Below, piece by piece: positions 41,492 through 49,925 of a stretch of 64,000 nt of DNA. Position numbers and translations under genes: made by a program. Positions within the stretch are counted from its first letter, which is position 1. Each line of letters starts with the position of its first letter. Source of the stretch: Pseudonocardia sp. ICBG1293 (lineage in GTDB: Bacteria; Actinomycetota; Actinomycetes; Mycobacteriales; Pseudonocardiaceae); assembly GCF_020131355.1 (NCBI RefSeq), contig NZ_JAHLEL010000051.1, positions 62,001 through 126,000 on the forward strand, read 5' to 3'. A model generated the notes under the pieces. It searched no databases. It was given only the letters and a program-made list of their open reading frames with translations, and was not told where the DNA came from.

Positions 41492-42367
41492 GTGTCGATC
41501 GATCTGCCGGACCGTGTCCCCGCGTCCCGTACTGCGTTGCCGCGCACCGACCGGTGCCTGGTGATGGGGGTCCTCAACGTCACCCCGGACTCGTTCTCCG
41601 ACGGCGGGCTGTACGACCGGACCGCTGCCGCCGTCGCCCACGGCGCGCTGATGTGGGAGTCGGGTGCGGACTACGTCGACGTCGGCGGGGAGTCCACCCG
41701 GCCCGGCGCGGAGCGTGTGCCGGTGACCGACGAGCTCCGTCGGGTCGTCCCGGTCGTGGAGCGGCTGGCGGCGGCCGGCGTCGCGGTCAGCATCGACACC
41801 ACCCGGGCCGCGGTGGCCGAGGCCGCCGTGGCCGCGGGGGCGGTGCTGGTGAACGACGTCAGCGGAGGTCTCGCCGATCCCGCCATGGCCGGGGTCGTCG
41901 CCGCGACCGGGGTGCCGTGGGTGCTCAACCATTCCCGCGGCGGCAGCCGGGACATGTACGCGGCGGCGGTCTACCGCGACGTGGTGCGCGAGGTCGCGGA
42001 CGAGCTCCGGATGCGGGTCGACGACGCCGTCGAGGCCGGTGTGGACCCGGACCGGCTCGTGCTCGACCCGGGGCTGGGGTTCGCCAAGCTCACCGAGCAC
42101 AACTGGACCCTGCTGGCTCGCCTCGACGAGCTGCAGGAGCTCGGGTTCCCGGTCCTGGTCGGCTCCTCGCGCAAGCGCTTCCTGGCCGAGGTGCTCACCG
42201 GCGGGCGCGCCGAGGGCCCGGCACTGCTCCGGGACGCCGCGACGGTCGCGACCACGGTGCTGGCCGCCCGGTCGGGTGCCTGGGCGGTGCGGGTCCACGA
42301 CGTGGCGGCGTCGGCGGACGCGGTGCGCGTCGTCGGCCGCGCGTCCGCGACGCCCTCACCACGCTGA
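41492..42367 (+). CDS. folP: Dihydropteroate synthase
   Basis: A 291-residue TIM-barrel enzyme joining 4-aminobenzoate to the pterin pyrophosphate in folate synthesis. Motifs in order: VMGVLNVTPDSFSDGGLYD near residue 24, VDVGGESTRPGAERV near 61, SIDTTRAAVAEAA near 100, LVNDVSGG near 120, LDPGLGFAKLTEHN near 188, GSSRKRFL near 221 and the C-terminal RVHDVAA. GTG 41492 follows AGGAGGAGC. It is downstream of ligAB and convergent with folC (12-bp overlap). Its place in an aromatic catabolic cluster suggests a dedicated supply of THF for O-demethylation. Confidence 0.93.
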   Translation: MSIDLPDRVPASRTALPRTDRCLVMGVLNVTPDSFSDGGLYDRTAAAVAHGALMWESGADYVDVGGESTRPGAERVPVTDELRRVVPVVERLAAAGVAVSIDTTRAAVAEAAVAAGAVLVNDVSGGLADPAMAGVVAATGVPWVLNHSRGGSRDMYAAAVYRDVVREVADELRMRVDDAVEAGVDPDRLVLDPGLGFAKLTEHNWTLLARLDELQELGFPVLVGSSRKRFLAEVLTGGRAEGPALLRDAATVATTVLAARSGAWAVRVHDVAASADAVRVVGRASATPSPR

Positions 42368-43699
42368 CCGGGCGGTGTCCGGGGCGATCAGCCCCCTGGC
42401 GGCGCCCGCCGTCACCACACTGCCGGTGACCAGGACGGCGGCCCGGCCCTCGGGACCGTGGGCGAGCCGTACCGCGACGTCGATCGCGTCGTCGAGACGG
42501 GCTTCGACGAGGACCCGGCCCGCGCCCAGCAGCGGTGTGGCCGAGGCCGCCAGCTCGGCCGCGGGCAGCGCCCGGGGTGACTCGTTCTGGCTGACGACGA
42601 CGGCGGAGGCGACCGGGTCGAGGGCGCGGACCACTCCGTCGACGTCCTTCCCGCGCAGCACGGCGAGCACGACCACCACCCGCTCCACGCCGAGCGCCGC
42701 GAGCGACTCGCGCAGGGCGCGCACGGTGGCGGCCATGCCCGCCGGGTTGTGCGAGGCGTCCACGAGCACGGGCGGGGTGTCCCGCAGGTGCTCCAGGCGT
42801 CCCGGAGCGCGGACCCGGGACATGCCCCGGTGGGCCTGCGCGGCGGACAGGACTGAGCCCTCGGCGCCGAGGAAGGCGTCGACGGCCGTGAGCGCGACGC
42901 GCGCATTCTCCGCCTGGTAGCGCCCGAGCAGGGGGAGGAACAACCCGGGACAGTCCCGGCCGCGGACGGTCAGGTACAGCGTCTGGCCGTCGGGCCGCGC
43001 GGTCGGCTCGCCGCGGTGGTGGGAGGCCGTCGCGCCGCGGACCTCCGCGGCCACCGCCCGACATCGATCGCGCAGCACGAGTTCGGCCGCCTCGGGCTGG
43101 GCGGCGAGCACGGCGACCGATCCCGGCTTGATGATCCCCGCCTTCTCGCGGGCGATGGAGGCGACGTCCGGGCCGAGGTACTCGGTGTGGTCCAGCGAGA
43201 TCGGCGTGACGACCGCGACCCGGCCGTCGACGACGTTGGTGGCGTCCCAGCTCCCGCCCATCCCCACCTCGACCACGACCGCGTCGAGCCCGGCACGGGC
43301 GAACGCGACGAAGGCCATGGCCGTGACGACCTCGAAGAAGGACAGCCGGACGGGCAGCTCACGGTCCAGCGACTCGACCGCGGGCCGGACGGTCTCGTAG
43401 GCGGCGACGAAGCCCTCCTCGGAGATCGGAGCGCCGTCGATGACGATCCGCTCGCGCACGGTCTGCAGATGGGGGCTGGTGGAGCGGCCGGTACGCGGCC
43501 CGGTGGCGCGGAGCAGCTCGTCGACCATGCGGGCGGTGCTGGTCTTGCCGTTGGTCCCGGTGATGTGGACGGCGGGGACGGCGTGCTGCGGATCCCCGAG
43601 CAGCGCCGTCAGCGCGGCGATGCGGTCGAGGCTCGGGTCGAGGCGGCTCTCCGGCCAACGCGCGTCCAGCGCCTTCTCGATGTCGGCGAACCGAGTCAT
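42356..43699 (-). CDS. folC: Folylpolyglutamate synthase / dihydrofolate synthase
   Basis: A 447-residue Mur-ligase-family enzyme adding glutamate to dihydropteroate or folates. The P-loop ITGTNGKTSTARMVDELL is near residue 45, SPHLQTVRERIVIDG near 74, VVVEVGMGGSWDATN near 140, LDHTEYLG near 172 and VDASHNPAGM near 320. ATG 43699 overlaps the pabBC stop (ATGA). Convergent with folP. Polyglutamylated THF would be the acceptor for the O-demethylases. Confidence 0.93.
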   Translation of the reverse strand: MTRFADIEKALDARWPESRLDPSLDRIAALTALLGDPQHAVPAVHITGTNGKTSTARMVDELLRATGPRTGRSTSPHLQTVRERIVIDGAPISEEGFVAAYETVRPAVESLDRELPVRLSFFEVVTAMAFVAFARAGLDAVVVEVGMGGSWDATNVVDGRVAVVTPISLDHTEYLGPDVASIAREKAGIIKPGSVAVLAAQPEAAELVLRDRCRAVAAEVRGATASHHRGEPTARPDGQTLYLTVRGRDCPGLFLPLLGRYQAENARVALTAVDAFLGAEGSVLSAAQAHRGMSRVRAPGRLEHLRDTPPVLVDASHNPAGMAATVRALRESLAALGVERVVVVLAVLRGKDVDGVVRALDPVASAVVVSQNESPRALPAAELAASATPLLGAGRVLVEARLDDAIDVAVRLAHGPEGRAAVLVTGSVVTAGAARGLIAPDTARSAW

Positions 43700-45501
43700 G
43701 CGGAGCTCCCCGTCGGGAGGGGGAGGGAGTGCGCGTCGGGGGCCGGGACCATCCGGGCGGGCCGCCTGCCGCGTAGCGAGCCGACCACCTCGATGCGCTC
43801 GGCGCGGTGCAGGTCCGCGGGGCGGAGCACGCGTTCCTGGAGACGGCCGCCTGCCAGCAGCCGGGCGCGTTCGACACCCGGGAGGCAGCCGCTGTCCGGC
43901 GGTGGTGTCCACCAGCGGCCGCCGATGCGGAGCGCGAGGTTGGCGGTGCAGGTCCCGGTGAGCTCGCCCCGCTCGTTGACGACCACCACGTCGTCCGCCT
44001 CGGGATGGCGGGCCAGCCGCTCGTCGTACGGGGTGCGACGGCTCGTCGTGTGCCGCGACCAGCAGCTCTGCGTGTCGAGCGGTTCCGGGGCGACCGCCAG
44101 CCGGACGGGACGACCGAGCGGGGCGGGTGCGGCACCGACGTCGACGCCCAGGGCGCCGTCCCGGTGGCAGCGCAGTCGCACTCGCGCGTCACCGACGCCG
44201 TGGACCGCCGCACGGAGGCGGGCACGCGCCGCGGCGGCGTCGAACGGGATGTCGAAGTAGTCGGCCGAGTCGGCCATGCGGCCCAGGTGGCCGTCGAGGT
44301 TGCGGAGCCCGCGGGCGGGATCGTGGTGCATCGTCTCCACCAGGTGGAAGTCGAGGTGGCGCGCGTCGAGCACGCGGGCCTTGGCCTGCAGCTCGGCGTA
44401 CTCGGCCGCCGGCCGGGAGCCCCAGGTGATCCCGCCCCCGGTCCCGTAGCCCAGCCTGCGCTGCTCGCGGTCGAGGACCACCGTGCGGATGGCGACCGAG
44501 AACCGGGCCCGGACCGGCGCCGTCGGGGGCCCGACGACGCCGACGGCGCCGCAGTAGACACCCCGCGCCGCGGGTTCGAGCTCGGTGATCAGCTCCATCG
44601 TCCGGGCCTTCGGCGCGCCCGTCACCGACCCGCACGGGAACAGGGCCCGGAACGTCTCGACCAACCCGATCTGCGGGCGCAGCTGCGCGGTCACGTCCGA
44701 GGTGAGCTGGTGGACGGTCGCGTAGCGCTCGGGAGCGAGCAGCCGGGTCACCCGGACGCTGCCGGGCACCGCGATGCGTCCGAGGTCGTTGCGCACCAGG
44801 TCGACGATCATGACGTTCTCGGCGCGCTCCTTGTCGCTCCCGTGGAGGCGGGCGACGGTGGCCTCGTCCTCGGCGGTGGTGCGGCCGCGGTCGGCGGTGC
44901 CTTTCATGGGGCGCATGAGGATCCGGTCGCCACGCTGCTCGAAGAAGAGCTCGGGGCTCGCGCTCGCGACGACGAACCGACCCAGGTCCAGATAGGCGTT
45001 GTGCGCACCGCGCTGTCCGTGCGCGAGCTCGCGATAGAGCGCCTCGGCGTCCAGCTCGGCGGGCGGGACCGCCCGCAGCCGGGTGGTCAGGCTGCACTGG
45101 TACGTCTCGCCCGCCGCGATCCGGTCGCGCACCCGCTCGACGGCGACGCGGTGGTCGGCGGCGTCCCAGTCGGCGGCCCAGCCGAGGGCGGGCACCTCGG
45201 GACCGTCGACCGTGAGCGGCGGGACCTGCTCCGGCCGGTCGACGACCCCGAACCAGACCAGCGGAAGGCCGTCGGACGGTGGCGGGACCGTCAGGCCGGG
45301 ATCGAGCCCCGGCGCGGCCTCGTAGGCGAGGAACCCGAACGCCCACAGGCCGTCGCGGGTCAGGCGGTCCACCTCGTCGAGCACCGGCGCGACCTCGGAG
45401 GGCCGGTGGGCGACGAGTACCCGCCGGACTCCGTCGAACCGGGTGCCGGTCCCGGCGACGAGGTCGTCGAACCGTCCCCGGGGTGCCTGGTCGTCGCGCA
45501 T
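43696..45501 (-). CDS. Fused aminodeoxychorismate synthase component I and class-IV lyase-like domain (PabB-PabC)
   Basis: A 601-residue fusion. The PabB part (residues about 5-355) shows GETYQCSLTTRLRA near 132, ASASPELFFEQRGDRILMRP near 168, MKGTADRG, and the chorismate-binding PCGSVTGAPKARTMELI near 282. The C-terminal part from about residue 385 resembles PabC/class-IV aminotransferases (RNLDGHLGRMADSADYF, NERGELTGTCTANLALR, PPPDSGCLPGVERARLL). The segment normally HKTTxR, with the PLP lysine, reads HTTSRR here, so Lys appears replaced by Thr485. It makes 4-aminobenzoate for folate. ATG 45501 follows GGAAGGA. Glutamine amidotransferase PabA is not in the window. Confidence 0.87.
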   Translation of the reverse strand: MRDDQAPRGRFDDLVAGTGTRFDGVRRVLVAHRPSEVAPVLDEVDRLTRDGLWAFGFLAYEAAPGLDPGLTVPPPSDGLPLVWFGVVDRPEQVPPLTVDGPEVPALGWAADWDAADHRVAVERVRDRIAAGETYQCSLTTRLRAVPPAELDAEALYRELAHGQRGAHNAYLDLGRFVVASASPELFFEQRGDRILMRPMKGTADRGRTTAEDEATVARLHGSDKERAENVMIVDLVRNDLGRIAVPGSVRVTRLLAPERYATVHQLTSDVTAQLRPQIGLVETFRALFPCGSVTGAPKARTMELITELEPAARGVYCGAVGVVGPPTAPVRARFSVAIRTVVLDREQRRLGYGTGGGITWGSRPAAEYAELQAKARVLDARHLDFHLVETMHHDPARGLRNLDGHLGRMADSADYFDIPFDAAAARARLRAAVHGVGDARVRLRCHRDGALGVDVGAAPAPLGRPVRLAVAPEPLDTQSCWSRHTTSRRTPYDERLARHPEADDVVVVNERGELTGTCTANLALRIGGRWWTPPPDSGCLPGVERARLLAGGRLQERVLRPADLHRAERIEVVGSLRGRRPARMVPAPDAHSLPLPTGSSA

Positions 45502-45636
45502 CGTCGGGTCCTTCCGCCGCAGGTGGGGCACCCGCGATCCTGCCCCGCCTGCGGTCCACCGGGATCGGCGTCCGGTCGGCCGCCGCCAGGCGGTGCGTCG
45601 CGCCCCGGGCAGGACATCCGACGTGGTCCCGCCGGG

Positions 45637-45655
45637 TCTACGTCACTTGTCCCGG
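45637..45655 (+). promoter_or_regulatory. 19-bp regulon motif, copy 3 (pabBC / second O-demethylase promoter)
   Basis: TCTACGTCACTTGTCCCGG lies in the 326-bp divergent region between pabBC and the second O-demethylase. A TAGCGT -10 box for the latter is at 45724-45729, 69 bp downstream. No other gene is visible in the interval. Confidence 0.75.
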
Positions 45656-45723
45656 TCGACCCGCGACGGCAGGCGATGCCCGGTCCGGTCATCCGCGTGA
45701 TCCCTGGTGACGGGCTCGTTTCC

Positions 45724-45729
45724 TAGCGT
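45724..45729 (+). promoter_or_regulatory. -10 box of the second O-demethylase operon
   Basis: TAGCGT within TCCTAGCGTCG, the same 11-mer found at the ligA promoter (40198-40208). The leader to the ATG at 45828 is about 95 nt, with AGGAGAGG as ribosome site. Confidence 0.5.
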
Positions 45730-45827
45730 CGTGGTAGGTCCACACCCCCGGACCGGCGGCGCTGCCCGAGGTGGTCTCGCAGGCGGTGCACCGACCCAGG
45801 CCACCCAGGAGAGGTTCACACACGATC

Positions 45828-47189
45828 ATGACTTCCGAGAGTCTTGCGGCGGCCCTCGCCCGCGTCGGGAACCCCGTCGAGCTGCTGCGCAACACCGCGG
45901 CCCGCGCGCACACGTTCCCGGTCGCTCCGGAGTTCAGCAACTGGCGTTCCGAGCAGCGGGCGTGGGCCGAGTCGTGCGCGCTGCTCGACCAGTCGCACCA
46001 CATGACCGACCTGTTCCTCGAGGGTCCCGACGCGCTGAGGCTGCTCAGCGACCTGGCGGTCAACACCTTCGCGAACTTCGGGGTGAACAGGGCCAAACAG
46101 TTCGTCGCGGTGAACCCGAGCGGGCAGCTGATCGGCGACGCGATCCTGTTCCACCTGGAGGAGGAGCTGTTCGACCTCGTCGGCCCCCCGATGGTCATCG
46201 ACTGGGTGCTGTTCCACCTCGAGCGCGGCGACTACGAGGTGACCGCCGAGCGGGACGACAACTCCGCCGTGCGCACCGACGGCCCGCCGCGGTTCTACCG
46301 CTACGAGCTGCAGGGCCCCACGGCGGCGGCGGTGCTCGAGCAGGCGACCGGCGCCGCGCTGCCCGACACGAAGTTCTTCCACATGGCCGACTTCACCGTC
46401 GCGGGCCACGCCGTGCGCGGTCTGCGTCACGGCATGGCGGGCCAGCCCGGGTTCGAGCTGTTCGGACCGTGGGCCGAGGGCGAGGCCGTCCTGGCCGCGC
46501 TGCTCGAGGCCGGCGAGGACCACGGGCTGGTCCGGGCCGGGGCGAAGGCCTACTCGACGGCCAACCTGGAGTCCGGCTGGGTGCCCGCGCCGATCCCGGC
46601 GATCTTCGGGGACGACCCGCTGCTCGCGGCCTACCGTGAGTGGCTGCCTGCGTCCGCCGTCGGTGCCATCGGCGGCAGCGTCGACTCCGACGACATCGCC
46701 GACTACTACCTGACGCCCTACGACATCGGTTACGACCGCAACGTCAGGTTCGACCACGAGTTCGTCGGCCGCGCAGCCCTCGAGGAGCTGGCGACGAACC
46801 CGCCGCGCACCAAGGTCACGCTCGTCTGGGACAGCGACGACGTCACCGCCGCGATCGGCTCGCTGCTCGGCAAGGGGCCCGGCGCCAAGTACCTCGACCT
46901 GCCGAAGATCCGCTACGCGCTGCACCAGGAGGACAAGGTCCTGCGCGACGGCGAGCAGATCGGTATCTCGCTGGACTGCGGCTACATCGCCAACGAGCGA
47001 GCCATGGTCTCGCTGGCGACCGTGGACAAGGAGCACGCCGAGCCCGGCACCGAGGTCACCGTCGTCTGGGGTGAGGAGCCCAACTCGGCGAAGCCACAGG
47101 TCGAGGAGCACACGACCTGGACGATCCGGGCCACCGTCGCACCCGTGCCGTTCGTCCGGTTCGCACGCAACGACTACCGGAGCACGTGA
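45828..47189 (+). CDS. Second THF-dependent O-demethylase (LigM/DesA family)
   Basis: A 453-residue paralogue of the LigM-like enzyme. Shared blocks are GNPVELLRNTAARAHTFPVA near residue 13, ALLDQSHHMTDLFLEG near 49, RYELQGPTAAAVLEQATG near 157, LRHGMAGQPGFELFGPW near 199, NLESGWVPAPIPAIF near 245 and DYYLTPYDIGYD near 294. It is clearly diverged, including in the substrate-pocket stretches, so it probably handles a different methoxylated acid, for example syringate as for DesA. It heads the operon with metF, folD-like, purU, fchA and a hydroxyacid dehydrogenase, which recycles the methyl group it releases. Confidence 0.85.
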   Translation: MTSESLAAALARVGNPVELLRNTAARAHTFPVAPEFSNWRSEQRAWAESCALLDQSHHMTDLFLEGPDALRLLSDLAVNTFANFGVNRAKQFVAVNPSGQLIGDAILFHLEEELFDLVGPPMVIDWVLFHLERGDYEVTAERDDNSAVRTDGPPRFYRYELQGPTAAAVLEQATGAALPDTKFFHMADFTVAGHAVRGLRHGMAGQPGFELFGPWAEGEAVLAALLEAGEDHGLVRAGAKAYSTANLESGWVPAPIPAIFGDDPLLAAYREWLPASAVGAIGGSVDSDDIADYYLTPYDIGYDRNVRFDHEFVGRAALEELATNPPRTKVTLVWDSDDVTAAIGSLLGKGPGAKYLDLPKIRYALHQEDKVLRDGEQIGISLDCGYIANERAMVSLATVDKEHAEPGTEVTVVWGEEPNSAKPQVEEHTTWTIRATVAPVPFVRFARNDYRST

Positions 47190-48064
47190 TGACCTCGGTG
47201 CAGAATGAGCGGACCCCCGCGGCCGGGCGTCCGACGGGCAGACAGGCCCTCGCGCGTGCTCTGCGCGACGCGACCTACGAGATCCTGCCGTTCACGAGCG
47301 CCGAGGAGAAGGTACTCGCCCACGTCCCCACCGACGTCGCGCTCACCGTCACCACCACCGAGGCCAAGGGGCTCGGCCCGACGATCGACCTCGCGGTGAA
47401 GCTCGGCGAGGCCGGCTACCGGGCCGCTCCGCACCTGGCCGCCCGGCAGGTCAGGGACCGGGCGCACCTCGAGGACCTCGTCGCGCGGCTGCGCGAGGCG
47501 GGCGCCGACAGCATCTTCGTCATCGGCGGCGACGCGGCCGAGGCGGGGGAGTACCCCGACGCACTGAGCCTGTTGCAGGCGCTGCAGGAGATCGGCCACC
47601 CGTTCTCGACCGTCGGGGTCGGCGGCTACCCCGAAGGGCACGGGAAGATCAGCGACGAGCTGATCGAGGCGGCCCTGAAGGCCAAGGCGCCGCACGCCAC
47701 GCAGATCATCACCCAGCTGTGTTTCGACGGCGACACCACCGTCGACTGGGCCCGCACGGTCGCCGCCGACGGTGTCGGCCTGCCGATCCGCGTCGGCATC
47801 CCCGGCGCCATCAGCAGGCAGAAGCTGATCCGGGTCTCCGCGGGCCTCGGCCTGGGCCAGTCCGCGAAGTTCCTGAGCAAGCAGCAGAACATGCTGTGGC
47901 GGTTCTTCCTGCCCGGTGGGTACAGCCCGAACAAGCTCATCGAGCGGCTCACCCCGGCCTTCGCCCGGCCGGACAACAACCTGTCGGGCTTCCACGTCTT
48001 CACCTTCAACGACCTGGACAGCACCGAGGCCTGGCGGCAGCGCTGGCTGGCCAAGCTCTCCTGA
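47189..48064 (+). CDS. metF: Methylenetetrahydrofolate reductase family protein (MetF-like)
   Basis: A 291-residue FAD-dependent TIM barrel. In this setting it likely runs as a 5-methyl-THF oxidase, forming methylene-THF from the O-demethylation product. Visible family features are VTTTEAKGLGPTIDLAVKL near residue 53, AADSIFVIGGD-like GADSIFVIGGDAAEAGEY near 108, VGVGGYPEGH near 146, TQIITQLCFDG near 172, RVGIPGAISRQKL near 202 and the terminal FHVFTFNDL. ATG 47189 overlaps the preceding stop by one base; GTG 47186 is an alternative. It matches the ligM-metF pairing known in Sphingobium. Confidence 0.9.
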   Translation: MTSVQNERTPAAGRPTGRQALARALRDATYEILPFTSAEEKVLAHVPTDVALTVTTTEAKGLGPTIDLAVKLGEAGYRAAPHLAARQVRDRAHLEDLVARLREAGADSIFVIGGDAAEAGEYPDALSLLQALQEIGHPFSTVGVGGYPEGHGKISDELIEAALKAKAPHATQIITQLCFDGDTTVDWARTVAADGVGLPIRVGIPGAISRQKLIRVSAGLGLGQSAKFLSKQQNMLWRFFLPGGYSPNKLIERLTPAFARPDNNLSGFHVFTFNDLDSTEAWRQRWLAKLS

Positions 48065-48096
48065 CCCGTCCGCGCCACCCGAGGAGTCCTGCAGCG

Positions 48097-49056
48097 ATGA
48101 GTGCCCAGGTGATCGACGGGCGCGCGTGTGCCCGCGCCCTCACACAGAGCCTGGAGGCCGACGTCGACCGCCTCCGCCAGGAGGGTCCTGGCATCGGGCT
48201 GGCCACCGTCGTGGTCGGGGACGAGTACAGCTCCGGTGCCTACGAACGGCGCCTGCGCCGGCTGGCCGGCCGGCTCGGCGTGCCCTACACACCGCAGACC
48301 CTGCCCGGCGACACCGATCAGGACACCGTCCTGGCCCGTATCGCCGAGCTCAATGCGGACCCGTCGGTGTCCGGCGTCCTGGTCCTGCGCCCGCTGCCGC
48401 GACACATCGACGAGGCCGCCGTCTTCCAGGCCATCGATCCGATGAAGGACATCGAGGCGGTCCACCCGGAGAACGCCGGGCTGCTCGCCCTCGGTGTCCC
48501 ACGGTTCGTGCCCTCCACGGCCGCGTCCTGCTTCCACCTGCTCGACACCTGGCTCGACTCCGTCGGCGAGGACCGCGCCGAGTTCTACCACCGCGCGAAC
48601 ATCGTGGTGGTGGGCCGTTCGAACAACGTGGGCAAACCCGCGATCTCGCTCGGCTACGAGCGCCAGGCCACCGTGCAGTCCGTCGACGAGTGGGCCGACC
48701 GCACCACCGGGATCGGCAGGTACACCCGCTGGGCCGACGTCCTGATCGTCGCCGCGGGCAAGGCCGGGCTGATCAGGGCCGAGCACGTCGGGGAGAACGC
48801 CGTGGTCATCGACGTCGGCATCAACGCCGCCACCGGACCGGACGGCAGCGTGCACATGGTCGGCGACGTGGACCACGACTCCGTCGCCCCGCGTGTCCGG
48901 GCCCTCACCCCGGTGCCGGGCGGGGTCGGTCCGGTCACCGACGTCTGGCTCCTCCGCAACACCGTCACCGCGGCCCGCCTGCTCGCGGGCCAGCCGATCG
49001 ACCGGGCCCGGCCGTCCCTGCCGACGCCGGCGCGCGTACTCCTGGAGGCATCGTGA
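48097..49056 (+). CDS. folD: FolD-like methylenetetrahydrofolate dehydrogenase lacking cyclohydrolase residues
   Basis: A 319-residue FolD-family protein that should oxidise methylene-THF to methenyl-THF with NAD(P)+. It keeps the overall order: DEYSSGAYERRLRRLAGRLG near 42-61, VSGVLVLRPLP near 91-101, MKDIEAVHPENAGLL near 116-130, VVGRSNNVGKPAI near 171 and VIDVGINAATGPDG near 247. However the YxxxK lysine is Leu53, the VQLPLP glutamine is Leu97 and the KDVDG aspartate is Glu120. These three positions are needed for cyclohydrolase activity in bifunctional enzymes. The separate FchA downstream likely supplies that step. Confidence 0.87.
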   Translation: MSAQVIDGRACARALTQSLEADVDRLRQEGPGIGLATVVVGDEYSSGAYERRLRRLAGRLGVPYTPQTLPGDTDQDTVLARIAELNADPSVSGVLVLRPLPRHIDEAAVFQAIDPMKDIEAVHPENAGLLALGVPRFVPSTAASCFHLLDTWLDSVGEDRAEFYHRANIVVVGRSNNVGKPAISLGYERQATVQSVDEWADRTTGIGRYTRWADVLIVAAGKAGLIRAEHVGENAVVIDVGINAATGPDGSVHMVGDVDHDSVAPRVRALTPVPGGVGPVTDVWLLRNTVTAARLLAGQPIDRARPSLPTPARVLLEAS

Positions 49057-49925
49057 CCCCGCCCCTGGGCGCCCAGCACGGCGCTCTGCTGCTGTCCTGC
49101 CCCGACGCGCCCGGCATCGTGCATGCCGTCACCGGCCTGCTCGCCGAGGAGCGGTGCACCATCGTGCAGAGCGCGCAGTTCGGCAGCGCGACGAGCGGCA
49201 CCTTCTTCATGCGGGTCGAGTTCGCCCACATCGACGGTTCCCCGCTGGACCTCGACGCCCTGGGCCGCCGCGTCGAGTCGCTGGCCGAGCGGTTCGACAT
49301 GACCTGGCAGCTCGCCGACGCCGCCCGGCGGCAGCGGGTGGTCATCATGGTCAGCAGGTTCGCGCACTGTCTCAACGACCTGCTGTTCCGCAACTCCATC
49401 GGGGAGCTGAACCTCGACGTCGTCGCAGTCGTGTCCAACCACCCCGATCTCGGCCGGATCGCGGACAGCTTCGGGGTGCCCTTCCGTCACATCCCGGTGA
49501 CCGGGGAGACGAAGGCCGAGGCCGAGGCCGAGCTGGTCAAGCTCGTCCGGAGCGAGGACGTCGATCTCGTCGTCCTCGCCCGCTACATGCAGATCCTCTC
49601 CGACGACCTGTGCACGCAGCTCGACGGCAAGGCCATCAACATCCACCACTCGATGCTGCCGAGCTTCAAGGGCGCCAAGCCCTACCACCAGGCCCACGCC
49701 CGCGGGGTCAAGTTCATCGGCGCGACCGCCCACTATGTGACCGCGGACCTCGACGAGGGCCCGATCATCGAGCAGGAGCTCATCCGGGTCGACCACTCGC
49801 TGAGCCCCGACCAGCTCGCCGCCCGTGGCCGGGAGGCCGAGAGCCGGGCCCTGGCCCGTGCCGTGCGGTGGCACACGGAGAACCGGATCGCCGTCCTCGG
49901 CAACCGGACGGTCGTGTTCGGGTGA
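49053..49925 (+). CDS. purU: Formyltetrahydrofolate deformylase
   Basis: A 290-residue hydrolase releasing formate from 10-formyl-THF and regenerating THF. An N-terminal ACT domain covers about residues 8-85 (LLLSCPDAPGIVHAVTGLL). The formyltransferase-fold domain has VIMVSRFAHCLNDLLFRN near 94, VVSNHPDLGRIA near 124, VVLARYMQILSDDL near 173 and the catalytic INIHHSMLPSFKGAKPYHQA near 195 with Asn, His and a later Asp in DLDEGPIIEQ. GTG 49053 overlaps the folD-like stop (GTGA). It is the terminal step of the C1 route here. Confidence 0.94.
   Translation: MTPPLGAQHGALLLSCPDAPGIVHAVTGLLAEERCTIVQSAQFGSATSGTFFMRVEFAHIDGSPLDLDALGRRVESLAERFDMTWQLADAARRQRVVIMVSRFAHCLNDLLFRNSIGELNLDVVAVVSNHPDLGRIADSFGVPFRHIPVTGETKAEAEAELVKLVRSEDVDLVVLARYMQILSDDLCTQLDGKAINIHHSMLPSFKGAKPYHQAHARGVKFIGATAHYVTADLDEGPIIEQELIRVDHSLSPDQLAARGREAESRALARAVRWHTENRIAVLGNRTVVFG

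Noticed and set aside
41492..42367. FolP paralogue as a sulfonamide-resistance determinant (sul-like)
   Set aside because: The motifs are those of ordinary bacterial FolP, there is no integron context, and the neighbours point to C1 metabolism.
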